Part shown: positions 33,834-42,963 of the stretch, one piece after another | Numbering within the stretch: the stretch's first letter is position 1 | Layout of the letters: the number at the start of each line of letters is the position of its first letter | Origin: Desulfovibrio sp. | GTDB lineage: Bacteria; Desulfobacterota; Desulfovibrionia; Desulfovibrionales; Desulfovibrionaceae | Assembly (NCBI GenBank): GCA_030145055.1 | Contig: JAQYWK010000001.1 | Span: 310,001-374,000, forward strand | Length of the DNA: 64,000 nt | Direction of reading: 5' to 3' | Translations under genes and position numbers: made by a program | The notes under the pieces: generated by a model | Database searches by the model: none | Told to the model about the DNA's origin: nothing | Seen by the model: only the letters and a program-made list of their open reading frames with translations

Positions 33834-35663
33834 CTACAATTTTTTGAGGAAAAGAGTATTCAATAAGAAGAGCCTGTGATCAACCTTACCTTGAATATGC
33901 TCATTTATCAGTTTGTCAGTATATGATGCATCAAGAAACGGCACATTTTTAGGAACTTGCAGCTTTCCGCTTTTAAACCATTTCCCCACGGGAGCACCAA
34001 ATCCCTTTTTTTTCCTACTAACAATTTCATCCGGCAGAAGCTTAGCGGCAGCCTGTTTCAGAATATATTTCGTTGTCCCATTAAATTTGAGATTATAAGG
34101 AATCTTTCGGGTGAAGTTCACAAGATCTATATCAAGGTATGGGGATCTCAACTCAAGTGAAGACATCATGCTCATCCTGTCCGACTTAGTTAAAATTCTA
34201 TCCTGCAGAAATAAGTCGATGTAGTATTGAGACATTTTATCTACAATGTTGTCTGCTTCACAATTATCCCAAGATTCAATAGCCTCGCTGTAGAGACCTT
34301 CAATATCTATTTCCTCACCAAACAATTTAGAAATTTGTGCTGGATCCAATGCACCATGCCATACCGCTCCCCAGTACTCTGGCGGATAGGAAAGGCCGGA
34401 AAGAGTCCGCTTAACTTTAAAATCGAAGCTGATATTATTGTGGGAAGTAGGAAGAAAAGAAGCCATAGCTCTGATAGCAGAATGTATAGGCCCCGGAACA
34501 AGCTTTGAATATAGTGAGGCATATTTCACTGCTTTGTACGGATCATAACCGCACAGCAGTTCATCTGCTCCATCACCAGTAAGGGCAACTTTTATATGAC
34601 TAGCTGTTTCGTCGCAAAGCAATGCAGTCGGAAAATTTGAACTGTCAGCCATAGGCTCATCAAGGTGAGCAACTACTGACGAGATGTAATCGTGGTACTG
34701 ATCAAAATCAAACACTCTGGAGTGATGAACTGTGTTGAAATGACTGGCAGCCAAGTCGGAATACACAGATTCATCAAAACTAGGGTCATCGAAACCGATT
34801 GAGAAAGTTCTTATTTCTTTTGAGCCATTATCAGATGCAAGCGCAGCGATAAATGAAGAGTCGATACCCCCGCTGAGGAGAACACCAACCGGCACATCAG
34901 CAATCATTCTACGTTTGACAGCATTGTGAAGGATATCTGTCATCTCTTCCGCAATCTCATCCACACTTGAAGTGAGAGGGGTCTTACTGACTGTGTATCG
35001 CCAGTATTTACGAACGTTCACCTTGCCGGATTTAATGTCAACCGAAAGGTTATCGCCTGCCCGCAACTTATAAATATTGTTGTAAATTGTAAGTGGAGCC
35101 GGAATAAAGCAGTATGCGTAATATTTTTGTAAGCTTATCTTTGATACCGAGGGGTTTATGGCAGAATGACTAATAAGAGAACTGAGCTCCGATGCAAAAA
35201 CGAATGAGCTCCCTTGTGAGGTATAATACAGTGGTTTTTTACCAAACCTATCACGGCTTAAGAAAAGTTTCTCTTTCCTTTTGTCGTAAATACAGAAAGC
35301 CCACATCCCGTTGAACTTTGAGACAGCACTTTCACCCCATTCTCTATAGGCATTCAGTACCACTTCAGTGTCAGAATGAGAGCTCTTGAATTTATGACCG
35401 AGCTGTTCAAGCTCTGTGCGCAATTGGATGAAATTATAAATTTCACCATTGAAGACAATTGTCAGGTGACCATCGACGGACTCCATCGGCTGATCACCGG
35501 AATTCAAATCAAGAATTGAAAGCCTCTGATGTCCGAACCAGAGGTTTCTTTTTGCGTCATGGTACTCACCATGAGCATCCGGACCACGATACCGAAGAGC
35601 TTCGCTCATTGCGGTTATGTCTTCCCTACTTCCTTTTCCAAAAAAACCAGCAATCCCGCACAT
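33834..35663 (-). CDS. asnB: Asparagine synthase-like glutamine amidotransferase (copy 2)
   Basis: Start set at ATG 35663 because the catalytic cysteine must be residue 2 (MCGIAGF); the GT2 stop overlaps this start by one base (TGATG). 609 residues. The glutaminase domain carries RLSILDL and NGEIYN; the synthetase domain has the PP-loop LSGGIDSS and ALTGDGADELLCGYDPYK. It differs clearly from the copy at 16.3-18.3 kb (length, loops), so the two are not a recent duplication. In this setting it probably amidates a sugar acid or similar group of the glycan, although ordinary asparagine synthesis cannot be excluded. Confidence 0.85.
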   Translation of the reverse strand: MCGIAGFFGKGSREDITAMSEALRYRGPDAHGEYHDAKRNLWFGHQRLSILDLNSGDQPMESVDGHLTIVFNGEIYNFIQLRTELEQLGHKFKSSHSDTEVVLNAYREWGESAVSKFNGMWAFCIYDKRKEKLFLSRDRFGKKPLYYTSQGSSFVFASELSSLISHSAINPSVSKISLQKYYAYCFIPAPLTIYNNIYKLRAGDNLSVDIKSGKVNVRKYWRYTVSKTPLTSSVDEIAEEMTDILHNAVKRRMIADVPVGVLLSGGIDSSFIAALASDNGSKEIRTFSIGFDDPSFDESVYSDLAASHFNTVHHSRVFDFDQYHDYISSVVAHLDEPMADSSNFPTALLCDETASHIKVALTGDGADELLCGYDPYKAVKYASLYSKLVPGPIHSAIRAMASFLPTSHNNISFDFKVKRTLSGLSYPPEYWGAVWHGALDPAQISKLFGEEIDIEGLYSEAIESWDNCEADNIVDKMSQYYIDLFLQDRILTKSDRMSMMSSLELRSPYLDIDLVNFTRKIPYNLKFNGTTKYILKQAAAKLLPDEIVSRKKKGFGAPVGKWFKSGKLQVPKNVPFLDASYTDKLINEHIQGKVDHRLFLLNTLFLKKL

Positions 35664-36601
35664 CAACAATCTCTCTTTTTGATAAGTTGGTAGGTCATCT
35701 TACCTTGGGACTCGTAGTATGTGCGTGTAAGGATTTCTGCGACCAGACCGAGCAGTATCGCTATAGTCCCGGTCATAAAACTGAAAGTAGATAGAAGCAG
35801 CAATGGAGTGACAATAAAAGAGACTCCATTTGCCAGTTTCAAATAGACCATGAAAGTAAATGCGAAGAAAGAAACCAGAAAGAAACACAGTCCACATCCA
35901 CCGAAAAGATAAATCGGTTTTTGAGAGTGTTTCATTAAAAATTTAACCACAATTAAGTCTAAAAACACTTTAAATATGCGGTTGAGACCATATTTTGAAA
36001 CCCCATGAATCCGCTCTCTGTGATTTACTGTAATTTCAGCAATTTCAGCCCCGTTCATTGCTGCGTATATCGGAATAAACCTATGCATTTCACCGTAAAG
36101 CCTAACTTGTTCAATTACTTCACGACGGTATGCTTTTAAAGTACAGCCGTAATCATGAAGATGTAAGCCGGATATCTTTGAAATGAGGAAATTTGCTGCT
36201 TTACTCGGAAGAGTTCTTGTAACAAGTGTATCTTTTCTGTCTTTACGCCAGCCCGAGCAGACATCGTACCCTTCGTCAAGCTTCGTCAAAAGAGCTTTAA
36301 TATCACGTGGGTCATTTTGCAGATCGCAGTCAATAAAAACCAAAATATCCCCTACCGCATTATCAATCCCAGCCATTATTGCAGCTGTTTGTCCAAAATT
36401 TTTCCTCAAATGAAAGACTTTCACCGAGTCTATATCAGATAAACCTTCAAGCTTCTCATAGGTTCCATCTGTCGAACCGTCGTTAACAAAAATCATTTCA
36501 TATTCGCAGCCAAGAGGGGCAAGGGATTCAACCAGCTCCGAATACATCGGAAGGATATTATCTTCTTCGTTATACGCAGGTATGATAACAGACAGTTTCA
36601 T
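35663..36601 (-). CDS. Polyprenyl-phosphate glycosyltransferase, GtrB/ArnC-type GT2
   Basis: Start set at ATG 36601 (MKLSVIIPAYNEE). 312 residues. The GT-A domain has VNDGSTDGTY, RKNFGQTAA, the catalytic DCDLQNDP and SGWRKDRKD segments. Two membrane helices lie at about 225-260 and 270-300, typical of GtrB, ArnC and DPM-like enzymes. They load a sugar from a nucleotide donor onto polyprenyl phosphate on the cytoplasmic side. A GtrA homologue and a GT-C protein are 5-7 kb away, so this could supply their donor. It is coupled to asnB by a one-base overlap. Confidence 0.82.
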   Translation of the reverse strand: MKLSVIIPAYNEEDNILPMYSELVESLAPLGCEYEMIFVNDGSTDGTYEKLEGLSDIDSVKVFHLRKNFGQTAAIMAGIDNAVGDILVFIDCDLQNDPRDIKALLTKLDEGYDVCSGWRKDRKDTLVTRTLPSKAANFLISKISGLHLHDYGCTLKAYRREVIEQVRLYGEMHRFIPIYAAMNGAEIAEITVNHRERIHGVSKYGLNRIFKVFLDLIVVKFLMKHSQKPIYLFGGCGLCFFLVSFFAFTFMVYLKLANGVSFIVTPLLLLSTFSFMTGTIAILLGLVAEILTRTYYESQGKMTYQLIKKRDC

Positions 36602-36840
36602 GATAATGAAATTCCTATGTCGTGAAAGTTGTGGCAAAATCTGGCATCTTCACGGAAGATTTTTTCCAGGCCAATTGTCTATACGGTCACTTCATTGACA
36701 TCGTGACTTTAGATAAATAGATACTTAAATTTAGTTAGATTTAGCTACCTGACTCAGCCGTTTTTAGCAAGGGTATATGCAACGCCCCTCCTAGTCAGAT
36801 GGACTATTTTAGACCGAGATTACTATCCTTTTTATATGGG

Positions 36841-36866
36841 AAAAAATGCCCCTGCTACAGGACCGC
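36841..36866 (-). terminator. Weak terminator at the end of the first SGNH gene
   Basis: On the minus strand CCTG-TAG-CAGG, which contains the gene's own stop codon, is followed by GGGCATTTTTTCC. The stem is short, so termination would be partial. The next 190 bases up to the GtrB-like gene have no gene. Confidence 0.3.
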
Positions 36867-37604
36867 ATCCTTAAGCAACTGACAATAGCGCATGTACCCA
36901 TCATAGTTTAAATGAGCCCCATCAACGGTATACTTCTCAGGCAACTCTCCACTTTTTGGATCGACCATCTCACCGTAAAGATCAATAAAAACAACATTTT
37001 TATGTTTATTAGAGAGAGTTAGCAATTTTTCATTAACTTCAGCCAACTCACTATTTTTGCAGCGAATGAAATTAGAAGCTAGTTCCTCGTTAACAGGTAA
37101 AATACTGATCAGATACGTCTGAGTTCCTTCGGATATATTAGACAAAAAATATGACATGTCATTTAAATAAGCTTCTTCCTTTGCACTGGATATTCCTGCT
37201 TTGAAATTATTTATTCCAATCAATAAAAATATCTTTTCTGGATTCTTTTGTGCGACAGAAACAAACCAATCCCTAAGATCCTTAGTTGTCTCGCCACCAA
37301 TTCCGCGATTCTTAAACCTGCAATCCTGCATATACTCAGCCCACCTGCCATATTCGGTGATGCTGTCCCCGATCATAAAAAAGTCATCAGACGTGGTCTG
37401 TGTATTTAGAAATGACTCAATCTTGATTTTTCTAAATTTAATATTTGCAGAATCAACAGATTCCCCTTTGACAACTTGTTTATACTTTGCCTTTAAATAT
37501 TGAACACCACCACGTTGATGAACAAAAAGGATCAAGCCCATAATCATTAACACATTGATAAACAATAATAGATAATACTTACTTCTTATAGAAAACATAA
37601 ACAT
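36855..37604 (-). CDS. Membrane-anchored SGNH/GDSL hydrolase (paralogue A)
   Basis: 249 residues. One N-terminal membrane helix (about residues 8-28), a basic linker, then the SGNH domain: FMIGDSITEYGRW (serine block), NRGIGGET (glycine block), LIGINNFKAG (asparagine block) and DGAHLNYDGY (Asp-x-x-His block). All four catalytic residues are present, so an active esterase or O-acyltransferase is expected, acting outside the membrane if the anchor is N-in. It is strongly similar to the gene at 42.96-43.72 kb, including the linker YLKAKYKQ. It stands alone, with gaps of over 200 bases on both sides. Deacylation or acyl transfer on the glycan is likely. Confidence 0.8.
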   Translation of the reverse strand: MFMFSIRSKYYLLLFINVLMIMGLILFVHQRGGVQYLKAKYKQVVKGESVDSANIKFRKIKIESFLNTQTTSDDFFMIGDSITEYGRWAEYMQDCRFKNRGIGGETTKDLRDWFVSVAQKNPEKIFLLIGINNFKAGISSAKEEAYLNDMSYFLSNISEGTQTYLISILPVNEELASNFIRCKNSELAEVNEKLLTLSNKHKNVVFIDLYGEMVDPKSGELPEKYTVDGAHLNYDGYMRYCQLLKDAVL

Positions 37605-37840
37605 ATCACTTTTTAAAAGTCACTTTAGGATACAGAATAAACAATAAGCCACCACCAAACAATTCCTGAAAGCGTAGATATTTTTCTGGTTCTAAATATT
37701 ATCCCACCACACACACCGGTCCGACCAAAAAACACAAAAATAAATCGCGCGGATTCAATTTGTTCGGCTTTACACCAGAAAACTATCAAACACAGTAGAA
37801 GACAGTAAAGGGACGCAAAGCTACCTAAACAAGCTCTCCA

Positions 37841-38806
37841 CTATCCTTTAGTAATGGCTTTAACATACCATTCTATGCTTTTATTCAATCCTTCCGAAAA
37901 AGGAGTTAATTTGAAGGTAATAAGCTTGCTTAACTTTTCACTACTTGCGTTATGGCAAAACACATCAGAATTTCTTGCAGGTTTTTGTATGATTTTTCCT
38001 TTATAGTTCATAGCATCGGCCATTGTTTCAACAACTTCTTTTATGGTTATTTGATTGTGAGTTGAAATATTGACAGATTCTCCTCTATGAAGTTTTTCAT
38101 ACACACTAATAATTGCATCTACAGTGTCGTGTACGTATATAAAATCACGACTCTGAGAGCCTGTTCCATGTATTTCTAAAGCAATATCGTTTAAAATCCT
38201 AAAAGCCGTTAAAGGGATGACTCCGGCCATTTCTCCCTTGAAATTTTGGCGTGGACCGTAGTTGTTGAATGGACGTATGATGAACGCATCTAAATCGTAC
38301 ATTCTAACGTATGTTTCAACGGCAAGATCTGCTGCCGCTTTTCCTGCAGCATAAAGAGTCGTTGGGTTACGTGGATGATTTTCATCCATAGGTTCATAGA
38401 CTGCAGTACCGTATACTTCTGACGTGGAGAAGTGACAAAGAGTTGAGAATGCTTTTTTCCGTTGGAGTTCAAGCAAATTAAGAATTACTTTGGTATTTGT
38501 TTCAAATGAATTTGATGGATTCATGAAAGAATAATTTAGAGCTTTTGTAGCGCAGTTGAAAACAATATCAATGTTATGACGCTCGAAAATATATTCAAGT
38601 GAGCTCGCAAACTCAGCATCATCCTTATAAAGGACGGCACCACGGGAAATTGCATCAGATAAGTTTTCTTCGCTTCCAAGAAAGAGGTTGTCTATAACAA
38701 CAACCTCTTTTGCTTCCATATCAAGCAAGCGATCAACAAGATGGCTACCAATAAAACCAGCTCCACCTGTGACTAATATTGTACTTCCTTTGATGTATGG
38801 GCGCAT
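37841..38806 (-). CDS. Extended SDR NAD-dependent sugar epimerase/dehydratase
   Basis: Start set at ATG 38806, with AAAGGTAG upstream and 5 bases clear of the previous stop; an ATG at 38824 is the alternative. 321 residues. The cofactor motif is TGGAGFIGS, the active site is STSEVYG with YAAGKAA (Tyr-x-x-x-Lys), and the sugar-binding part has RPFNNYGPRQ and GTGSQSRDFIYVHD. This is a nucleotide-sugar 4-epimerase, 4,6-dehydratase or UDP-glucuronate decarboxylase-like enzyme; the sequence does not decide which. It follows a Gfo/Idh/MocA dehydrogenase and a WbpD-like acetyltransferase, which would suit a di-amino sugar or uronate route. Confidence 0.8.
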   Translation of the reverse strand: MRPYIKGSTILVTGGAGFIGSHLVDRLLDMEAKEVVVIDNLFLGSEENLSDAISRGAVLYKDDAEFASSLEYIFERHNIDIVFNCATKALNYSFMNPSNSFETNTKVILNLLELQRKKAFSTLCHFSTSEVYGTAVYEPMDENHPRNPTTLYAAGKAAADLAVETYVRMYDLDAFIIRPFNNYGPRQNFKGEMAGVIPLTAFRILNDIALEIHGTGSQSRDFIYVHDTVDAIISVYEKLHRGESVNISTHNQITIKEVVETMADAMNYKGKIIQKPARNSDVFCHNASSEKLSKLITFKLTPFSEGLNKSIEWYVKAITKG

Positions 38807-38811
38807 TACAT

Positions 38812-39807
38812 CTACCTTTTGCATTTACAATTGTTACCGCATTCGACAATTTTCAAAGCTAACGCAAGTGATTCAAGGCCGTCTTCACCAGTAACGAGAG
38901 GCGTGTCATTGTTACGGCAGCAGCCTAAAAATGCTTCTATTTCTAGGCGTAAAGGCTCTTTCTTTTCAACTCTGAAGCTCGTGTAATCTCCTTCGGATAC
39001 CCCAAACTTTGTTGAAAACCATTCACTTTTAGTTTCATTTTGTTCTGCCGCATAATTCGAGTGAAAGGAAAGAGTTTGATTTAAATAATCAACTGTAAAC
39101 ATACCGTTTTCACCTGTAACGGCGACTTTACGGACCTTTGTAGGGGTTACCCAGTTTACGTCTAAAACTCCAAGAATTCCATTATTGAATCGCAGTAAGC
39201 CAAAAACAATATCTTCATGAACAGTATTCATTACTTTTGAAACTTCAGCAGTCATTGTTGCGACTTCTGACTGAGAAAGGTTTCTCATCGTATCTAATTC
39301 ATGAGTAGCTAAATCGCTTGCGACTCCAACATCAGTTATTCTACCAGGGTATGGAGATTGTCTACGTGAATGAATAGTAAAAATTTTCCCTAGTTGACCG
39401 TCAGAAAGTCTCTCTTTGAGCTGCTGTATTGCAGGATTAAATCTCTCAATATGACCCACCTGAAGAACTTTGTTAAGGCGTTTTGCTTCAGCAATCATGA
39501 CCTTTGCTTCTTCAACTGTTTTTGCAATAGGTTTTTCTACCAAAACATGAATCCCTGCGTTTAAACAGTCCATGGTTGCTTGCATGTGCAAGAAAGTTGG
39601 TAAAGCAATTGTTACAGCATCAGGTTTTTCTTTTTCAATCAGTTCAAGGTAATCAGAGTATGCTCTGCCGCCATACAATGCGCATAATTTAGTTGTCTGT
39701 TCGACATTTGGGTCTGCTATACCAACCAACTCGCAATTAGGTATATCTGAGTATAGACGGACATGATTCTGTCCCATGGATCCGGTTCCAATTACTGCAA
39801 CTTTCAT
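38812..39807 (-). CDS. Gfo/Idh/MocA-family nucleotide-sugar dehydrogenase
   Basis: 331 residues. The N-terminal Rossmann domain has VAVIGTGSMGQNHVR, and the family motif VEKPIAKT (about residues 92-99) holds the catalytic lysine. Then comes the alpha/beta domain with VGHIERFNPA and DVGVASDLATHELD, which carries the substrate-site histidine. Close relatives include UDP-GlcNAc 3-dehydrogenases, which make a 3-keto sugar for a 3-amino derivative. With a WbpD-like N-acetyltransferase directly upstream, a 2,3-diacetamido sugar is a reasonable guess, but the partner aminotransferase is not adjacent. It lies 25 bases after the acetyltransferase gene. Confidence 0.8.
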   Translation of the reverse strand: MKVAVIGTGSMGQNHVRLYSDIPNCELVGIADPNVEQTTKLCALYGGRAYSDYLELIEKEKPDAVTIALPTFLHMQATMDCLNAGIHVLVEKPIAKTVEEAKVMIAEAKRLNKVLQVGHIERFNPAIQQLKERLSDGQLGKIFTIHSRRQSPYPGRITDVGVASDLATHELDTMRNLSQSEVATMTAEVSKVMNTVHEDIVFGLLRFNNGILGVLDVNWVTPTKVRKVAVTGENGMFTVDYLNQTLSFHSNYAAEQNETKSEWFSTKFGVSEGDYTSFRVEKKEPLRLEIEAFLGCCRNNDTPLVTGEDGLESLALALKIVECGNNCKCKR

Positions 39808-39832
39808 AATGTAATTCCTTTTAAGTTCTTTG

Positions 39833-40429
39833 TTAGGATAAGTCTGGACAAGCTTGAAGCGTTGTTGATGTGTTACATTTGGAGCAAGTAACTATCTCAT
39901 CTTCTTCTATATTTTTGCGACTAGGAAATTTATTACCACATGGGCAAACAAACCCTTTAATTCTTGCTGGGTTTCCATAAACAATGGCATAGTCAGGTAC
40001 ATCGCGCGTTACAACACTCCCTGCGCCAACAATCGCCCATTTACCGATGGTTGTATTACATACTATGATTGAACCTGCGCCAATACCGGCACCTGTCTTT
40101 ACTCTGGTTTCATAGCACTTCCAATCTCGGTAATCTTGAAGTTCTCCATTCATTTTTACTGCCCGCGGAAACATATCGTTTGTAAAGCAGACAGAAGGGC
40201 CAATAAAAACGCCATCTTCTATTGTAACCCCTCGAAAAATATTAGCATAATTTTGGACTTTGACTCTGTTGCCTACTATGGCTCCAAAATCGATAAAAAC
40301 TCCTTTGCCAATGATGCATTCAGATCCTATTTTTGCTTGAGAGCGAACTTGTACATGTTGCCATATGTATGTTTTATCGCCGACAAGAGCCTCTGCATCA
40401 ATGTCTGCTGTTGGATGTATGTAACTCAT
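39833..40429 (-). CDS. Hexapeptide N-acetyltransferase, WbpD/WlbB-like
   Basis: Start set at ATG 40429 (MSYIHPTAD) with AAAGGA upstream, overlapping the previous stop by ATGA. 198 residues. It begins HPTADIDAEALVGDKTYIW and continues with left-handed beta-helix repeats, the NDMFPRA substrate loop, TGAGIGAGSIIVCNTTIG and a final YAIVYGNPAR. This is the WbpD/WlbB pattern: transfer of acetyl to the 3-amino group of a UDP-2-acetamido-3-amino sugar. The C-terminus has CPCG and CSKC cysteine pairs, a small zinc-ribbon-like tail found in a subset of this family. Confidence 0.82.
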   Translation of the reverse strand: MSYIHPTADIDAEALVGDKTYIWQHVQVRSQAKIGSECIIGKGVFIDFGAIVGNRVKVQNYANIFRGVTIEDGVFIGPSVCFTNDMFPRAVKMNGELQDYRDWKCYETRVKTGAGIGAGSIIVCNTTIGKWAIVGAGSVVTRDVPDYAIVYGNPARIKGFVCPCGNKFPSRKNIEEDEIVTCSKCNTSTTLQACPDLS

Positions 40430-41613
40430 GTTGTTTTTTCCTTTATAGCGTGGTGTTTTTTTTGTGAATAAGCGTTTTTGAGCCATCCATAATCTTTTAT
40501 TCTCTTTCCCGTAAGCAATGCCACATAAAATAAAATTTTATCATAAACGATATGTGGCCTATGTTGTCTGTTTACCCAAAGATGTGACTCTTGAGCTTTT
40601 TTTCCTAAAAAATCATCCGCAATACAGTTGTTTATTTGCCTGTAAATTTCTTCTTCTGACCAACAATTTATAACTGGAGGTATGTCCCCCCCATATTGGA
40701 GGCGAGAGCAGTTTTCTTCAATATATGTCATGACAGGTCGGCCAGAAGCCATTGCCTCTACTGCGATTCCTCCTAATCCCCCAACGTCGAATTGATCTAC
40801 GACAACGTGGCATTTCAGAAAAGCATCAAAAAGCTCATCCCGTGTAAGAGCTTGTTTCCATATAAATCTTTCTTTGATACCTGAGTCTTCGACCATCTTA
40901 AGAGCCAGATCACGATCAGGGCCTCTATATAAAAGTATACACTCTGCATCGAGTCCATTCTTTACAGCTCGAATAAAGGCCTTTATAAATCGATCATTCC
41001 CTTTTGATGAGTTACGGTTTTCATCAGGATCAGAAACGCGCCAATCCAAGTGAGATGGATGGAAAAATATTATTTTATCGTTACTTTCAGGTAGTGGAAG
41101 TTTCTTTTCCGGAAGCCGAAAGGCGGGAAAAGGCATGAAATAAACATTCGGAATTTTATATTTCAAAATATTTTTTAGGCCATGCGGATATTCAACTAAC
41201 CAATTCAATGTAGAAAATCTCAAATGGATTCTATATAAAAATCCTTTTAGACTTCTTTCTCCTAATAATTCAGTGATGTCAGAGCCTGTTGATATATTTA
41301 CAATAGGCGGAAACATTGGAAGAAATCGTAGTGGATACACTTTTTTTAGTGGGCCAAGCACTGCACCTGTAAAACTGAACAAAATTCGACACGAGCAGGC
41401 TTTGACAAAAAAGTCTAAGCTACCTTTTGAAGTATATACATCGAACTCTGAGCTTCCGTTTTGTGAATAAGTATCAGCCGCGGAAAGATCTTTATCATTC
41501 CATTTGCGAAAAACTAAAACCTTTGCACCAAGCTTTGAAAGGGATGTTGCCGTATTAATGTCCACAGAACAAATATTTCCAATAATTCCTATATCATACT
41601 GCTTTGCACTCAT
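40426..41613 (-). CDS. Glycosyltransferase, GT-B fold (GT4-like)
   Basis: 395 residues. The N-terminal half opens with DIGIIGNICSVDINTATSL. The donor domain contains IFFHPSHLDWR, ECILLYRGPD, VVDQFDVGGLGGIAVEAMASGRPVMTY (the E-x7-E type nucleotide-sugar site) and a C-terminal helix. It is cytoplasmic or membrane-associated and would add one sugar to the growing lipid-linked glycan. It is coupled to the WbpD-like gene by ATGA and starts 5 bases after the acyltransferase gene at 41.6 kb. Donor and acceptor cannot be read from the sequence. Confidence 0.78.
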   Translation of the reverse strand: MSAKQYDIGIIGNICSVDINTATSLSKLGAKVLVFRKWNDKDLSAADTYSQNGSSEFDVYTSKGSLDFFVKACSCRILFSFTGAVLGPLKKVYPLRFLPMFPPIVNISTGSDITELLGERSLKGFLYRIHLRFSTLNWLVEYPHGLKNILKYKIPNVYFMPFPAFRLPEKKLPLPESNDKIIFFHPSHLDWRVSDPDENRNSSKGNDRFIKAFIRAVKNGLDAECILLYRGPDRDLALKMVEDSGIKERFIWKQALTRDELFDAFLKCHVVVDQFDVGGLGGIAVEAMASGRPVMTYIEENCSRLQYGGDIPPVINCWSEEEIYRQINNCIADDFLGKKAQESHLWVNRQHRPHIVYDKILFYVALLTGKRIKDYGWLKNAYSQKKHHAIKEKTT

Positions 41614-41618
41614 TGAAA

Positions 41619-42158
41619 TTACCCTTGTCTGCTTCTAATAATTTTTGCTGGAACTCCGGCAATAATTGAAAATTCAGGAAAACTTTTTGTTACAACTGAA
41701 TTAGCCCCGACGATACACCCTTTGCGCAGGGTAACTCCCGCCATAACCATTGCGCCAATTCCTATATTTACATCAGTATCAATAATGATTGGATCGAAAA
41801 TAATTTTTTGAAAAGATGTAGGAATATCCAGTCTGTCGTTTTCATGCCTGCACGGGTGTATCTTTACCTGCGGCCCTATCCCGACGCAATCGCCGATTGT
41901 CAGCCCTCCAGCTCCCATTACAAAACATTGCTGGCCTATCCAGACATTGTTACCAATGATGGTTTCCGTAGCGTAGTATCCTTTCAGAATTGTATCGTGC
42001 CCAATGTAGACGTTGTCACCTAGTACAATATTTTCGGGATGAAATATGCGTACTCCATCTTCAATAATCACATTGGTTCCGCATCCCTTTAAGAGGGATA
42101 AATCTGGTGTTCCCGGACCTTCACTTTTGAATTTTTTTGGTGTGAACTTAAGACTCAT
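41619..42158 (-). CDS. Hexapeptide-repeat acyltransferase
   Basis: 179 residues of left-handed beta-helix with repeats such as IVLGDNVYIG, TIIGNNVWIG and LTIGDCVGIG, the loop CRHENDRLD with a likely catalytic histidine (HPCRHE), and the acetyl-CoA end GIGAMVMAGVTLRKGCIVGANSVVTKSF and AGVPAKII. It resembles WcaF, maltose O-acetyltransferase and other xenobiotic/sugar O-acetyltransferases. It overlaps the SDR gene by 11 bases. An O- or N-acetylation of a glycan sugar is expected. Confidence 0.8.
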   Translation of the reverse strand: MSLKFTPKKFKSEGPGTPDLSLLKGCGTNVIIEDGVRIFHPENIVLGDNVYIGHDTILKGYYATETIIGNNVWIGQQCFVMGAGGLTIGDCVGIGPQVKIHPCRHENDRLDIPTSFQKIIFDPIIIDTDVNIGIGAMVMAGVTLRKGCIVGANSVVTKSFPEFSIIAGVPAKIIRSRQG

Positions 42159-42963
42159 AACAATCTCTATCTAGCGAAAGGTTAATTCCTGAGGCTAGCG
42201 AAACCTTATTTTCAGTTCCGCAAGAGCAGTAGTAGTTCAACGATTTATTCGTATTAAATTCAAATTTAGGGGCGACACCTAAGGCTGCACCAATTAAGTC
42301 CGCGAGCTCTTTAATTGTGACGATTTCGCTACCGCCAAGATTGTACATTTCTTTATCAGGACGATCTATAAAATTCAAAACATTGTCCACCAAATCACCT
42401 ATATATATAGGATTTATCTTGGGCCGTCCTTCATGACCATTAAGCGAAATACGTTCACCGTGGACTATCTTGCGTGCTAACTCCGGAATAAGCCTTGGTG
42501 GTTGCTGAGAGGGGCCATACGGAAAAAAAAGACGGAGTATTGTTGTTTTACACTCAGCTCGTGTTCGAATTATATTTTCTGAAAGAAATCTGCTCATCGC
42601 GTATAAATTAGCAGGGTTGACGCGACTGTTTTCAGTTAAAGCCTGCTCTGCAGGGGCGTACACGGCTCCGCTTGAAACATAGATAATGTGCTGAATGTTT
42701 TTGCGGTTGCTGATTATAAATTCTATGAGGTCATAAGTAGCCTGAACGGATTCTTTCCAGTACCGATCTTCCGGGTGCTCAGGTCCAGCAGGACCTGCAG
42801 AATGAACAAGCACGCTAGTCTCATCAGGGATGGACGAATAGGTTTCTTTATTGCCGAGATCAAATTTTGGACGTGAAAGGCCAGTAACGTTTTTCCCGTC
42901 TTCAAGAAGGCGAGTTTCAATGGCCGAGCCTACAAAGCCTGTTCTTCCAAGTATGGTTATCAT
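42148..42963 (-). CDS. SDR-family nucleotide-sugar reductase/epimerase with Y-x-x-x-R
   Basis: 271 residues. The cofactor motif is ILGRTGFVGSAI. The substrate half has YVSSGAVYA, LRLFFPYGP and INPIYIGDLVDNVLNF, typical of extended SDR proteins that act on nucleotide sugars (RfbD- or GalE-like). The active site reads YAMSRFLSE: the catalytic tyrosine is there but the lysine four residues on is replaced by arginine. That could lower activity or mark a subfamily. It is coupled on both sides: ATGA with the SGNH gene and an 11-base overlap with the acyltransferase. The reaction is unknown. Confidence 0.75.
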   Translation of the reverse strand: MITILGRTGFVGSAIETRLLEDGKNVTGLSRPKFDLGNKETYSSIPDETSVLVHSAGPAGPEHPEDRYWKESVQATYDLIEFIISNRKNIQHIIYVSSGAVYAPAEQALTENSRVNPANLYAMSRFLSENIIRTRAECKTTILRLFFPYGPSQQPPRLIPELARKIVHGERISLNGHEGRPKINPIYIGDLVDNVLNFIDRPDKEMYNLGGSEIVTIKELADLIGAALGVAPKFEFNTNKSLNYYCSCGTENKVSLASGINLSLDRDCYES

